From the NCBI GenBank assembly GCA_030446525.1, contig JAUJNC010000116.1, positions 1 through 21,173 on the forward strand: a stretch of DNA of 21,173 nt, read 5' to 3'. The DNA comes from Armatimonadaceae bacterium (GTDB taxonomy: Bacteria > Armatimonadota > Armatimonadia > Armatimonadales > Armatimonadaceae). Position numbers and translations under genes: made by a program. Below, in pieces: positions 7,781 to 16,431 of this stretch. The stretch's first letter is position 1, and each line of letters opens with the position of its first letter. The notes below the pieces were generated by a model that worked only from the letters and a program-made list of their open reading frames with translations, did no database searches and was not told where the DNA came from.

Positions 7781-8113
7781 CAGTGAAGACACCCGTCGCC
7801 TTTTCCAGGATCTCGTTCCCCTCTGCCCACTTGCTCCGCGAGCGGCTGACCTGCTTGAGGCGAGCGTCCTCCTTCTGGCGCTTTGCCATCTCTTGGTCAC
7901 GGGGGTTGCCGTGACCGGGGAAGGTGCGCTGGCCCGTCCGGCCGCTTCGTGGTCCCTCTTGGATGCCCCGGCGCCGCTCGCCCAGCAGGCTGCGGCACAC
8001 GCCCAGATCGCGGCGACTTGCGCCTGGCTGTGGCCGCCTTGGGTGACCAGGCGAAGCGCTTCGCGCTTGAACACTTCGGTGCGACTCTTCTTGTGCTACG
8101 GTTTGGCTTGCAT
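7760..8113 (-). pseudogene. IS3 transposase OrfA (helix-turn-helix), frame-broken
   Basis: ATG at 8113 has GGAGG 5 nt upstream. The product begins MQAKP, meets an in-frame TAG, then reads KKSRTEVFKREALRLVTQGG and HSQAQVA, the first helices of an IS3/IS911-type HTH. In the next frame it continues DLGVCRSLLG, FPGHGNPRDQEMAKRQKEDA and finally EILEKATGVFT, the usual leucine-zipper-like end of OrfA. It provides terminal-repeat binding. The premature stop plus one or more shifts make it non-functional as read. Confidence 0.65.
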
Positions 8114-8153
8114 ACTTCCTCCGCTTCCATGGTTCTGTGTAGCTTATCGTACA

Positions 8154-8177
8154 CTCCATCAAAGCGGAGAAAGGCCA
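8154..8177 (-). repeat. Right inverted repeat of the IS3-family element
   Basis: Read inward on the minus strand it begins TGGCCTTT and continues CTCCGCTTTGATGGAG; its outer end reads ...GGCCA on the plus strand. It lies 40 bp from the orfA start and carries the element's promoter side. Confidence 0.7.
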
Positions 8178-8330
8178 CAGAGAGCTTTATTCGCGTTTTC
8201 GGGACGAGTTCTTGTCTCAGCGACCCGGGCAAGGTCGCCCGCAGATGGCACCGGATGGACTCGGGCGCCCGCCAGCCGTTTGACTGCGTGAGAATGCCGT
8301 ATGTTCCGGCAGTGGGGCAGGGAAACGGCG

Positions 8331-8361
8331 CCTCGGGGCCTGCGGGATACGAGCCCCGAGG
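8331..8361 (-). terminator. Hairpin downstream of glgB
   Basis: CCTCGGGGC (8331-8339) pairs perfectly with GCCCCGAGG (8353-8361) around a 13-nt loop, starting 4 nt after the glgB stop. On the minus strand it is followed by CGCCGTTTCCC, only a weak T run, so a factor-independent terminator is plausible but not strong. The following 8178-8330 shows no gene. Confidence 0.5.
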
Positions 8362-8364
8362 ATT

Positions 8365-10409
8365 TTACCGGATCACGCTCTCGGGGGCGAGCACCTGGGC
8401 GCTGCGGCTCGGGAGGTAGATCTGCACGCTCTGGCTTCTGCCGTACATGGGGACCGGCTGCAGCGGGTACTGCGCGGGGCCGGTGCAGCGACCGGGGCCG
8501 GCGAAGGATGGGTCGTCGGTGTTCAAAACGATGTGGTAGTTCTCGGCGTCCGGGACGGGGATGCGCAGGTCGGCGTAGGAGGCGCTCGGATGGAAGTTGA
8601 AGGCGAAGACGAGGGGGCCGCGGCGGTAGACGAGCTGCTTGGTGTCCTCGTGCACGGCGAGCTGCTCGATGAACGGGTCGGCGAGGAGGTGGAACCGCGT
8701 GTCCAGCTCCTGCATGGCCTGGTCGAAGCGGTTCAGACCCTGGTAGCGCAGCGCCGGGGTGTCGACCAGCGACCACTGCCGGCGGGCGTGGTGGTCGGAG
8801 CGGGTGTTGCCCTCGCGCGGGAAGTCGACCCACTCCGGGTGCCCGAACTCGTTGCCCAGGAAGGTGTGGTACGCCTCGCCGGCGAGGCTGTAGGTGATCA
8901 GCCGGCTCAGCGTGTGCAGCGCGACCCCGCGCTCGACGACGACGTTCTGGCTGCCGGCGCCCATGTTCCAGTACATCTCCTGGTCCATCAGCCGGAACGC
9001 CAGCGTCTTGTCGCCTACCAGGGCCTGGTCGTGGCTCTCGGTGTAGCCGACATGCTTCTCGCCCCAGCGCCGGTCGAGGAGGGTGCCGTAGATCTCTTGG
9101 AGGCTCCATTCCTCGTCGGACCGCTCCTTGAGCAGCTTGATCCAGAAGTCCGGCACGCCCATGGTGGCAGGCGGTAGTCGAACCCGATGCCGCCCTCGGC
9201 GACGGGCCGCGCCACGCCGGGCATGCCGGACACCTCCTCGGCGATGGTGACCGCGTCCGGCTTGGCGGCGTGCGCCAGGCTCGTTGGGCCAGCTGCAGGT
9301 ACGCGACCGCGTCGCCGTCCACGTTGGGGCCGAAGTAGTCGTCGTAGCTCGTGAACGTCCGGGCCAGGCCGTGGTCGAGATAGAGCATGCTCGTGACGCC
9401 GTCGAACCGGAAGCCGTCGAAGCGGAACTCCTCCAGCCAGTAGCGCACGTTGCTCAGCAGCAGGCGCTGCACCTCGTACCTGGCGTAGTCGAACAGCATC
9501 GAGTCCCAGGCGGCGTGCAGCCCGCGCGGGCCGTCGTGGAAGTACTGGTGCTGGGTCCCGTCGAAGAGGTGCAGGCCTTCGTTGGTGTTCTTGACGGCGT
9601 GGCTGTGCACGATGTCGAGCAGCACGAGCAGGCCCTGCCGTGCGCCGCGTCGATCAGGCGCATCAGGCCTGCTCCGGCGTGCCGAAGCGGGACGAGGGGC
9701 GAAAAGGCTGCTGACGTGGTACCCGAACGAGGCGTAGTAGGGGTGCTCCTGCACGGCCATCACTACGACCGCATTGTAGCCGAGCGCCTGGATACGCGGC
9801 AGGATGCGCTCGGTGAACTCGTCGTACGATCCGACCTTGCCCTCCTCCTGTGCCATGCCGACGTGCGCTTCGTAGATGCGGAGCCCCTCGCCGGGGATCG
9901 CGGGCGCGGCATGCTGGAACCTGTACTTGTTCGGCGGCATCCAGAACTGCGCCGCGAAGTCGCCCTCGCCCGGCTCCTGGACCACGCGGCGGGCGTAGGG
10001 CGATGCGGTCCATGCCGCCTGCGTCGCTGACGACGTGGACCTTGACCCGGCTGCCGTGCACGAGGGTGCCGGCGTACGTGTCGTCCGGGAGGAACAGGCC
10101 CCACACGCCCCACTCGCCCCGCACCAGGGGATGGCTGGCGTGGTCCCAGCCGTTGAAGTCGCCGATCAGCCGGAGCGAATGCGCGCCGCGGTGCCCACTC
10201 GCGGTACCAGACGCCCGGCCTGCCGTCCTCTCGCCCCGGGTGAACCTGAAGTAGTGGTAGCCCTGGCTGATCGGCCCGAGCAGCCCGCCGTCCCCCTCGA
10301 TGCGCGAGCGGACATACTGATAGTGCGCGCAGCGGTGGCGCAGCGCTTCCGTGTATGGCGCGAGCCACGGGTCGAGGGCGACGAGGCCTGTCGGGTCACA
10401 TCGGTTCAT
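8365..10409 (-). pseudogene. glgB: 1,4-alpha-glucan branching enzyme, eukaryotic-type GH13, frame-broken
   Basis: Minus-strand frames join into a nearly complete branching enzyme of about 680 residues. An N-terminal helix (DPWLAPYTEALRHRCAHYQY) is followed by a CBM48 module (YREWAPRR, LRLIGDFNGWDHASHP). The GH13 barrel has [38 protein letters not shown] with the nucleophile Asp (codon about 9401-9403), [10 protein letters not shown] with the acid/base Glu (about 9240), [13 protein letters not shown] with the third Asp, and a C-terminal beta-sandwich ending in VIR-stop. Known reaction: transfer of alpha-1,4 chains to make alpha-1,6 branches in glycogen, in the cytoplasm. YEAHVGM and FDGVTSM fit the eukaryote-like GH13_8 branch seen in PVC bacteria and relatives. 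About six frameshifts occur (near 10200, 10000, 9690, 9280 and 9170), though the last 265 residues are clean. Start 10409 or 10424; no clear SD. Confidence 0.85.
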
Positions 10410-10481
10410 GGTCCCACATTCCATGCGGCGAGGTGGATTCCCTGCTCGGGGGTGCGTTTCACGATCTGTGATTCGGAAAGG

Positions 10482-11044
10482 TCACTCGTGATGGGTTTGT
10501 AGCAAAGCACGCAGACTCTGACGCACGTCTTCAGGCAGGTCCAGCATCAGGTAGAGAAGTCGTTGGCTTCAAAGATCTCGGCGCGACGCTGGTACACCTG
10601 GGTAATCCCCTCGGCACAAAGAGACAGACAGGTCTAGGTGAGGACCAGGTCATGCCCCCGGATCTGGCCCCAAGCCAGCGCCCTCATCAGCAGGGGGTCG
10701 CCCTGCCTGCTGGTGCACCAGTCGATGAGCGTGTGGCCGGGTAGGCGCTGGGCCGTCTGATCCCGGAGGGCGACCTGCCAGGGTTTCGCGCGCGACATCG
10801 CCATGGGAGGATGCCCATGCCGATCTGGGGCCGCTCTCTTGGGCCGAAGCTCTTGGCCCGCCCTTGCGAGAGGCCGCTGTCGATGGCGTAGTGCACGAAC
10901 AAGTCGGCACGTCTTCGGCGGCGATGTCGAGGGCTGATCTCGCCCTCCCCTGAGGGCAGCCAGGACTTGACCGGGTTGGTCGGGCAGGTAACGGAGCACG
11001 GGGGTGACGGCTCCCGAGGTGAGACTGGAACTCTCTTCCAGCAC
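10482..11044 (-). pseudogene. Unrecognised coding region, frame-broken
   Basis: I do not recognise the family. Minus-strand frames contain protein-like segments in order: LEESSSLTSGAVTPVLRYLP and DQPGQVLAALRG (about 11040-10950), ADLFVHYAIDSGLSQGRAKS (about 10910-10850), SRAKPWQVALRDQTAQRLPG and HTLIDWCTSRQGDPLLMRAL (about 10795-10680), AWGQIRGHDLVLT then a stop, and after a shift ITQVYQRRAEIFEAND and YLMLDLPEDVRQSLRALLQT ending in TGA at 10482. At least three shifts and one in-frame stop interrupt it. It runs toward glgB, with 73 bp between. Its 5' end abuts the truncated rightward beta-helix gene, so N-terminal residues may be missing. It looks soluble, without membrane spans. Confidence 0.4.
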
Positions 11045-11129
11045 GAGCCAGGCCTCTCCTGCTATTGATCCCTATCGTTCCGAATCACAGTCTGCAAGTC
11101 TGCAAGCAGGTGTCCAGCGGGCGTCGCGC

Positions 11130-12818
11130 AGAACGGATGAAAAACCTGCAAACAGATCATCGGCTGCACCTTCCGCAGCCTGGGCGGCTGGGGCGCCGCG
11201 TCAGCGCGGGCAGCGGCACACCATCACCGGCTGCGATATCTACCTCGTGGGCGCTGGAGGTATCAGTCTGAACGGCGGCAACCGGAATACGCTGGCCGCC
11301 GCCGGTCACGCCGCCGTCAACAACCATATCTGCCAGTACGCCTACTGGGAGCGCGTCTACCGGCCCGGCATCGAACTCACGGGAGTCGGCAACCGGGCCG
11401 CGCATAACCTGATCCACAACGCCCCGCACATGGGCATGGGCTTCTCGGGCAACGACCACGTTATCGAGTTCAACGAGATCCACAGCGTTTTGCTGGAGAC
11501 GCGGGATGCGGGCGTCATCTACACCGGCCGCAACTGGACGATGCGCGGCAATGTGCTCCGGCACAACTTCCTCCATCACGTGCCCAAAGGCTGGCGCATG
11601 GGGATCTACCTCGATGACAGCTTCTCTTCGGCCAGCATCATCGGCAATGTCTTCTACCGGGTGCCGGCGGCGGCGTTTATCGGCGGTGGCCGGGACAATC
11701 GCGTCGAGAACAACATCTTCGTCGATTGCGAACCGGCGGTGCACGTCGACGCGCGGCATGACCTCGCACCGGCAGCACCCGGACGGCTGGCTGAAGGAGT
11801 TCGAGGAGAAAGGGACACTCAGCGGGATCGCCTTCGACAAACCGCCCTACAGCGAGCGGTATCCTGAGTGGCCGCCATCATGAAGAACGAGCCCCGGGCG
11901 CCCGAGGGCACCGTTATCGCCCGCAACCTCAGTTGGCGCGGCCGGTGGGACGGGATCCGCCAGGAGGCGCGCCCCTACGTGAAGGTGGAGAACAACCTGG
12001 TGGATGTCGATCCCCGGTTCGTTGATGCGGCGCGCAACTTCCAGCTTCGCGACGATTCCCCCGCCTGGACCCTCGGTTTCCAGCGCATTCTTTGAGAAGA
12101 TCGGCCTGATCAACGACGGCACCCGCGCGACCTGGCCCGTCCCTCACGAGGTCGATCCGAGGGTCGTGGAGGAGTCGGCGGTCCGGAAGAGGACGGTCGC
12201 GTCGCCGCCCACCGTATTTCGCGCGAATCGAGCGTCCGCCGCCGTCGTGATCGACGGACGGAACACCGGAGCGGAATGGGGCGATGCCTCGAAGGCCATG
12301 GTGATCGAGCAGAACGCGGCCGGCGGCAAGACGACGCCCGCGAGCCGCGCCTGGGTCGCCCACGACGGCACGGCTCTGCTGGTGGCGGTGGAGATGCCCG
12401 TCGGCGCGGGAAAGCCGTTGCGGACCGGGAACCAGTGGGGACGCGACGACGCCGTCGAGATCGCCCTTGTCCAACCCGATCGGGGTGGCCAATTCCCGCC
12501 GACGCTGGTCCTGCGCGGGTACGTGTCCGGCCACTTCGAGATCTCCCCGAAGCGGGCGCTCCCGCCGCGGCTGTCGCCAAGGCGGCCGAGAGGGTCGCGT
12601 ACGCTGCCCGTGTCGTCCAACCGGGCCCGTGGACCGCCGAATGGCGTATCCCCTTCGAAGCGATCGGCGGAATCGATCCGAGGGTTACCGGCGAGGCGCG
12701 TTTACCGTTCAACATCACGGTCCGCAAGACCGGCGAATGGCTCTGGCAGATGTGGCGCGGCACCGGCGGGGCATCGTGGCAGGTCGAGAACGCTGGAGTC
12801 CTCGAACTGGAGTGGTGA
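11130..12818 (+). pseudogene. Secreted right-handed beta-helix protein with CBM9-like C-terminal domain, 5'-truncated and frame-broken
   Basis: From about 11140 the frames read QIIGCTFRSLGGWG, then (11210 on) HTITGCDIYLVGAGGISLNG, GNDHVIEFNEIHSV, DAGVIYTGRNWTMRGNVLRH and IIGNVFYRVPAAAFIGGG: repeated G-N-x-I-x-x-N/H coils of a parallel beta-helix (NosD/Beta_helix type). After shifts near 11750 and 11870 comes VKVENNLVDVDPRFVDAA, then a C-terminal module from about 12200 (VVIDGRNTGAEWG ... LLVAVEMPVG ... DDAVEIAL ... AEWRIPFEAIGG) typical of CBM9-like domains. Signal peptide and the first half of the helix are missing, the break lying near 11050-11130 against an opposite-strand fragment. A further shift lies near 12560. 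Such proteins act on or bind extracellular glycans; no enzyme activity can be read. Confidence 0.7.
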
Positions 12819-13184
12819 CATCCGCATCGCGCATGAAGTGCCGACCCGTCGGCGGCGCACCCGGGTCGTGCCGAACCTGTAGGATGCGGAAGAGGTCGTC
12901 TGTACGGAGGGGAACACCGGCGCAAAACCTCGCCAACTGGCGCGCGATGTGGACCGGCGCTGGGGGCCATGAGAGGGTACTGTGCCCGTGAACCTGAATG
13001 CAGCCCCGTTCTCGTCGTTTTTTGCCCTGGCAAAAGTTAACGCGACAGTACCCTCTGCTGCTGAGGCCTCCGGGAGCTGTCCTTCTTCCTTGCCCGGTTC
13101 GCCGGCGCCTTCTGTTACAAGATAGGCCTGCCCCGGTAACTTTGGTGTCCCAGCGCTCGTCTAATACACCGGAGGTAGTACCCG
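12819..13184. other. Intergenic region between the beta-helix and HEAT-repeat genes
   Basis: 366 bp without a supported gene. It contains the 85-bp inverted-repeat structure described separately, and the ribosome binding site of the next gene (GGAGGT at 13171-13176). I see no convincing promoter or terminator. Confidence 0.4.
12972..13056. repeat. 85-bp MITE-like structure with 12-bp perfect inverted ends
   Basis: AGAGGGTACTGT (12972-12983) is exactly inverted as ACAGTACCCTCT (13045-13056). The similarity extends loosely inward (TGAAC versus TTAAC after a short gap). The middle carries a second palindrome, TTTTGCC-CT-GGCAAAA (13020-13035). No coding capacity. Ends and size fit a miniature inverted-repeat element or a collapsed IS; a regulatory double stem is the alternative. 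Confidence 0.45.
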
Positions 13185-14008
13185 ATGAAGCAAGCCATTC
13201 GGATGCGGGCGGCCCTCGTGACGCTGATGCTGGCAGTCTGCTGCCGCACGGCAGGGGCATTATTAGGGAAGAACGTCGGCAACACGCCGCTTAACGCCGC
13301 CAACTACAAAGACTGGCCCGGCATCATGCCGGTGGTGAACCACGCCAGCCGAGTCTACCACCGCTGGGTCAACGGCAATGAGCACTTTTACTACCGAGGT
13401 GACACCGCCGCCCTCAATGATACGCTGCGCAAGTTCGCGCAGGTGAAGTCGGCGGTCCGAGGTGGTCCTGCGGCCCGGACCGGGAGTGACCCCTCGTTCG
13501 ACAGAACCCAGCAGGTACCCTTCGGGTGGAACCTGCACCTGGTCGGCGGGATCGCCCGCCACCTGACCACGTTAGAACAGGGCGACAAGATCTGGAGGCC
13601 ACACCCGGTGCTGAGCATCTACGTCGGAGGCGACATCGACCTGAGGAAGATGAGAGTACCGCCGGGCGTGACGATGGTGTCGCATTCCGCGCTGAAACAG
13701 CGTACCCGTGAGGCGCTCCAGAGCACAGATAAGACGGTGCGTGGCTGGGGAGCTGGCGAACTTGCCGACCTCGACCCCGATGACGCGCGGAGCCTTGGGC
13801 GATCACCGCTCTGTTGAAGGACACGGACAACTGGGTTCGCCTCAACGCGGCTCTGGCCCTGGCGCGCTTTGGGAACAAAGCGCGACCGACCTGCCCCTGC
13901 TGCGTGAGCCTCCTGAAAACCGAGGATGATCCGCTGAAGGAGCAGGTTCAGAAGAGCATCCAGGCCATCGAGCAGGCGGCAGACAAGCCGCTCGATCAGC
14001 CCAAGTGA
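13185..14008 (+). CDS. Exported HEAT-repeat protein (compensated frameshifts)
   Basis: ATG at 13185 has GGAGGT 8 nt upstream. The N terminus is a Sec signal (MRAALVTLMLAVCCRTAGA). The main frame runs to about 13800 and includes DWPGIMPVVNHASRVYHRWV and NGNEHFYYRGDTAALNDTLR, a conserved N-terminal region I recall from uncharacterised HEAT-repeat proteins of PVC-type bacteria, then VRGWGAGELADLDPDDA. A shift near 13800 leads to ITALLKDTDNWVRLNAALAL and ARFG, a clear HEAT/PBS-lyase-like repeat. A compensating pair near 13880-13910 (TDLPLLRE in another frame) precedes LKTEDDPLKEQVQKSIQAIE and the end at 14008. Probable full length about 270 residues. Function unknown; HEAT repeats usually scaffold protein contacts. 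Transcription likely ends at the hairpin at 14109-14138. Confidence 0.7.
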
Positions 14009-14108
14009 GTCAAGAACTCATGGGGGCTTCTGTCTTCGTGTCTGTCTGCCCTCTCGAGAATTCATTACGCCCCGCCCCGGGCCTAAACATCCGGCGCGCA
14101 ATAGCTCC

Positions 14109-14138
14109 CACGCCGGGCGCTGCGTGGCGCCCGGCGTG
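14109..14138. terminator. Strong hairpin between convergent genes
   Basis: CACGCCGGGCGC pairs over 12 bp without mismatch with GCGCCCGGCGTG around the loop TGCGTG. It sits between the HEAT gene (ends 14008, +) and the methyltransferase (ends 14165, -), the usual place for a two-way terminator. On the plus strand a T/C-rich run follows (CAACGTCTCTCCTGTTCCCTT). No long T tract occurs on either side. Confidence 0.6.
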
Positions 14139-14164
14139 CAACGTCTCTCCTGTTCCCTTCTGCC

Positions 14165-14935
14165 TTACTTCGGTGCCGGCTTTGCCGTCATCGGGACGAA
14201 ACGCACCGGCAGCGTCTTCTTCGTGAGCACGCCCCCCTTCGTCTTCGTGATGATCAGCATGTCCTGCTCGGCCGCGCCGACCGGGACGACCAGCTTGCCG
14301 CCCACGGCCAGCTGCGCGACCAGCGCCGGCGGCACCTCCTCGGGCGCGGCGGTGACGACGATGGCGTCGAAGGGGGCGTGCTCCGGCCAGCCCAGGTAGC
14401 CATTGCCGGCCCTGACGTGCACGTTCCCATAACCCAGATCGCCCAGCGTCCGGCGGGCGCGCGCAGCCAGCTGGGGACCGATCTCGATGGAGTAAACCTG
14501 GCGGGCCAGCTCGCCCAGGACGGCGGCCTGGTAGCCGGAACCCGTGCCGATCTCCAGCACTTTGCTCTTCTTGGAGACCCCGGCGGCTTCGCTCATGTAG
14601 GCGACTATGTAGGGCTGGGAGATCGTCTGCCCGTGGCCGATGGGCAGCGGGCCGTCTTGGTAGGCGCGGTGGGCGAGCGCCTCGGGGACGAAGCGGTGGC
14701 GCGGCACCCGGCGCAGGGCGTCCAGCACGGACGCGTCCTTGATGCCGCGGGCGCGCAGCTGCCGCTCGACCATCTGCCGGCGCGCACTCTCGTAGGCGTC
14801 GGCCCTGGCGCCCTTGTGCCCACCCCGGACACTTGCCGGGGCGGGAGGCTCCTGGGCGGCGCAACCCACCAGACACAGGAGCGCGAAGTACAGGAGCCAG
14901 AAGTAAAGCAACCAGAAGATGCGTGGCACGAACAT
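14165..14935 (-). CDS. pcm: Exported protein-L-isoaspartate O-methyltransferase (putative lipoprotein)
   Basis: 256 residues from the ATG at 14935, which has AGGAG 7 nt upstream and gives a hydrophobic N terminus (IFWLLYFWLLYFALLCLVGC) with an LVGC lipobox at Cys25. Catalytic part: RQMVERQLRARGIKDASVLD, VPRHRFVP, the PIMT signature PLPIGHGQTISQPYIVAYM, and the SAM-binding motif VLEIGTGSGYQAAVLGELA, then FDAIVVTAAPEEVPPALVAQ. Known reaction: methylation of isoaspartyl residues from SAM to start repair of damaged proteins. An in-frame upstream ATG at 15049 with its own GAGG would add MRIFPLLGKAVAATLLLS..SRAQ, a second, Sec-type signal; this is either the true start or a relic. It lies downstream of the BNR-4 gene on the same strand. 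Confidence 0.85.
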   Translation of the reverse strand: MFVPRIFWLLYFWLLYFALLCLVGCAAQEPPAPASVRGGHKGARADAYESARRQMVERQLRARGIKDASVLDALRRVPRHRFVPEALAHRAYQDGPLPIGHGQTISQPYIVAYMSEAAGVSKKSKVLEIGTGSGYQAAVLGELARQVYSIEIGPQLAARARRTLGDLGYGNVHVRAGNGYLGWPEHAPFDAIVVTAAPEEVPPALVAQLAVGGKLVVPVGAAEQDMLIITKTKGGVLTKKTLPVRFVPMTAKPAPK

Positions 14936-15096
14936 AGAGCCTCTCCTCAGGATCGGTATGGCGGAAGGCGTCTGAGCCCTGCTCGGAGTGGTCGTTGAGA
15001 GCAGCAGGGTCGCGGCCACTGCTTTGCCCAGTAGCGGGAAGATTCTCATTTTAAGCCTCGGATCTGCCGGATCGCGAAATCGATATTGCCCTGGCA

Positions 15097-16431
15097 CTAC
15101 CCGAAGACGTCAGGGCGGGCGAAATCTTCCTTCATCACGGGCGGCAGACGCCAAACACGGTCGCCGCCGCGGTTGGTGAAATACAAATGCGACTCCGACG
15201 GCTCCAGCGCGTTGCCATCGGCCCAGATCGCGCAGAAGTCCGGGTGAGCGTTGAGCGGGCGACGGACGTACGTGTGGTTGCGGCGGCTCCCGCGGGTCAA
15301 GTGCCGCACGTCCCGCCAGGTGCGCCCCTGGTCACGGCTTTCCCACACCACCACTTCGCCGCCGGTGCTCCAGGGCTGCGGACCGGGTTCGGTGGGCGCG
15401 ATAACCCGCCACGTTCCCTCCGGCTCCAGATACAGGGAGCCGTGATCATAGTTGTGGTCCGACGTCATCGCCGGGCGTATCTCCCACGCGCCGCCGGTCC
15501 AGCGGGCCGTGGTCCAGGTACGCGGGTTATTGGCAGGACCCGCTGCATACCCTTTGCTGGTGAGGTACAGGATGATCGGATGGCCCTGGGCGTCGAATTG
15601 CAGGTCCTTCAGGTACACCAGCAGTCCCTCGGATTCATAATCACGCACCAGCGCCGGGTTCCTCACCTCGGTCAGCGGGGTTTTCACTGCCTCGCCTTGA
15701 ATGGTGCGCCAGGTCTTACCCGCATCGAGGGTGTGGAGAAAGTACAGGTTGGTACGGGCGTTCAGCCCGCCCTTGGCCGGGTGGTAGTCGAACGCTGTCG
15801 CCAGGCGGCTCCCGCCGTGGGGCCAGCTTACCTGATAATGTCCCTGCGCGATCTTGGCCAGCGGGTGTGGATCACTCCACTTTCTGCCGTCGGGGCTGCT
15901 CATCCAGTGCAGGCCACGCCCCAGCTGGTAGCGGGTGTGGAGAAACAGAAACCCGCGTCCCGGCAGGTGCCAGGGCTGGCTATAAGAGAAATTAGTTTCC
16001 TGTACGCGCTCGAAGGCGGCGATGGCGTAGGGGCGCACACTCCTGTGGATATAGGACGGGCGCCCCGTGCCGTGAGCATTCGAGAATATCCAGAGGTAGC
16101 CCGCGTCGTCGATCGACAGGGTGGGGTTGTCGTGCGCGTCTTCGGTCTTCTTGTTCAGGAGGATCGCGGGGCGGGGCACCTGTCCAGTCTTATGGTCGAA
16201 GTAGGAGACCATATGGAGGAGTTCCTGCTTGCCCGGAACCGTCCCGCCGTATACGAAGAACGTTTTCTCCGCCTTCGGCGCGTGGACAGCAACGGGAATG
16301 TGCTGCTGGGGGTAGGTCGCGAAGCCGCCACTATATTTGTATTTGTACTGATCCTTCGAGGGCTGGTTCATATACCAGATCCCTTTGTATCCATCGTCCC
16401 TGGGCAGTTCTTGGCCGTTGCTTTCCTGCAT
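15097..16431 (-). CDS. BNR-4 family beta-propeller protein (putative polysaccharide lyase or glycosidase)
   Basis: 444 residues; ATG at 16431 with GGAGAA 7 nt upstream. The opening GYKGIWYMNQPS, YKYSGGFATYPQQHIPVAVH and TFFVYGG is typical of the BNR_4 family. Asp-box-like motifs occur at SSPDGRKW (178-185), TLDAGKTW (234-241) and SRDQGRTW (365-372). HDNPTLSIDDAGYLWIFSNA, SYSQPWHL and SDHNYDHGSLY are conserved-looking, and His/Tyr-rich loops of this kind line the active site in propeller lyases. Known relatives include ulvan- and rhamnoglucuronan-active enzymes, so a uronate-containing substrate is plausible but unproven. Family members are usually secreted, yet no signal peptide is present: the protein starts straight at the conserved domain, so either it is cytoplasmic or its 5' end is elsewhere. 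A pseudopilin lies upstream and pcm downstream, same strand. Confidence 0.8.
   Translation of the reverse strand: MQESNGQELPRDDGYKGIWYMNQPSKDQYKYKYSGGFATYPQQHIPVAVHAPKAEKTFFVYGGTVPGKQELLHMVSYFDHKTGQVPRPAILLNKKTEDAHDNPTLSIDDAGYLWIFSNAHGTGRPSYIHRSVRPYAIAAFERVQETNFSYSQPWHLPGRGFLFLHTRYQLGRGLHWMSSPDGRKWSDPHPLAKIAQGHYQVSWPHGGSRLATAFDYHPAKGGLNARTNLYFLHTLDAGKTWRTIQGEAVKTPLTEVRNPALVRDYESEGLLVYLKDLQFDAQGHPIILYLTSKGYAAGPANNPRTWTTARWTGGAWEIRPAMTSDHNYDHGSLYLEPEGTWRVIAPTEPGPQPWSTGGEVVVWESRDQGRTWRDVRHLTRGSRRNHTYVRRPLNAHPDFCAIWADGNALEPSESHLYFTNRGGDRVWRLPPVMKEDFARPDVFG

Larger units (their letters stand above)
6776..8177 (-). mobile_element. IS3-family insertion sequence (about 1.4 kb, degraded reading frames)
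   Basis: A 1402-bp element limited by 24-bp inverted repeats with 22 matches and TG...CA outer ends, as expected for IS3. The inner 16 bp, CTCCGCTTTGATGGAG, is identical at both ends. Inside are an orfA (helix-turn-helix) and an orfB (DDE integrase) region on the minus strand, in the correct order relative to the ends, with orfA starting about 40 bp inside the right repeat. I see no target duplication: the bases just outside (GTGG left, CAGA right) differ. Both reading frames are broken, so the element is not active as read. Confidence 0.75.

Noticed and set aside
9284..10030. 248-codon and other long + strand frames across glgB
   Set aside because: Antisense to clear GH13 sequence; composition is that of a shadow frame.
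12110..13033. 307-codon minus-strand frame
   Set aside because: Arg/Pro/Ser-rich shadow of the CBM9-like domain that also runs through the inverted-repeat element.
14053..14063. Adjacent XhoI and EcoRI sites (CTCGAGAATTC), suggesting cloning-vector sequence
   Set aside because: No adaptor or vector sequence surrounds them; an isolated 11-bp match is more likely chance.
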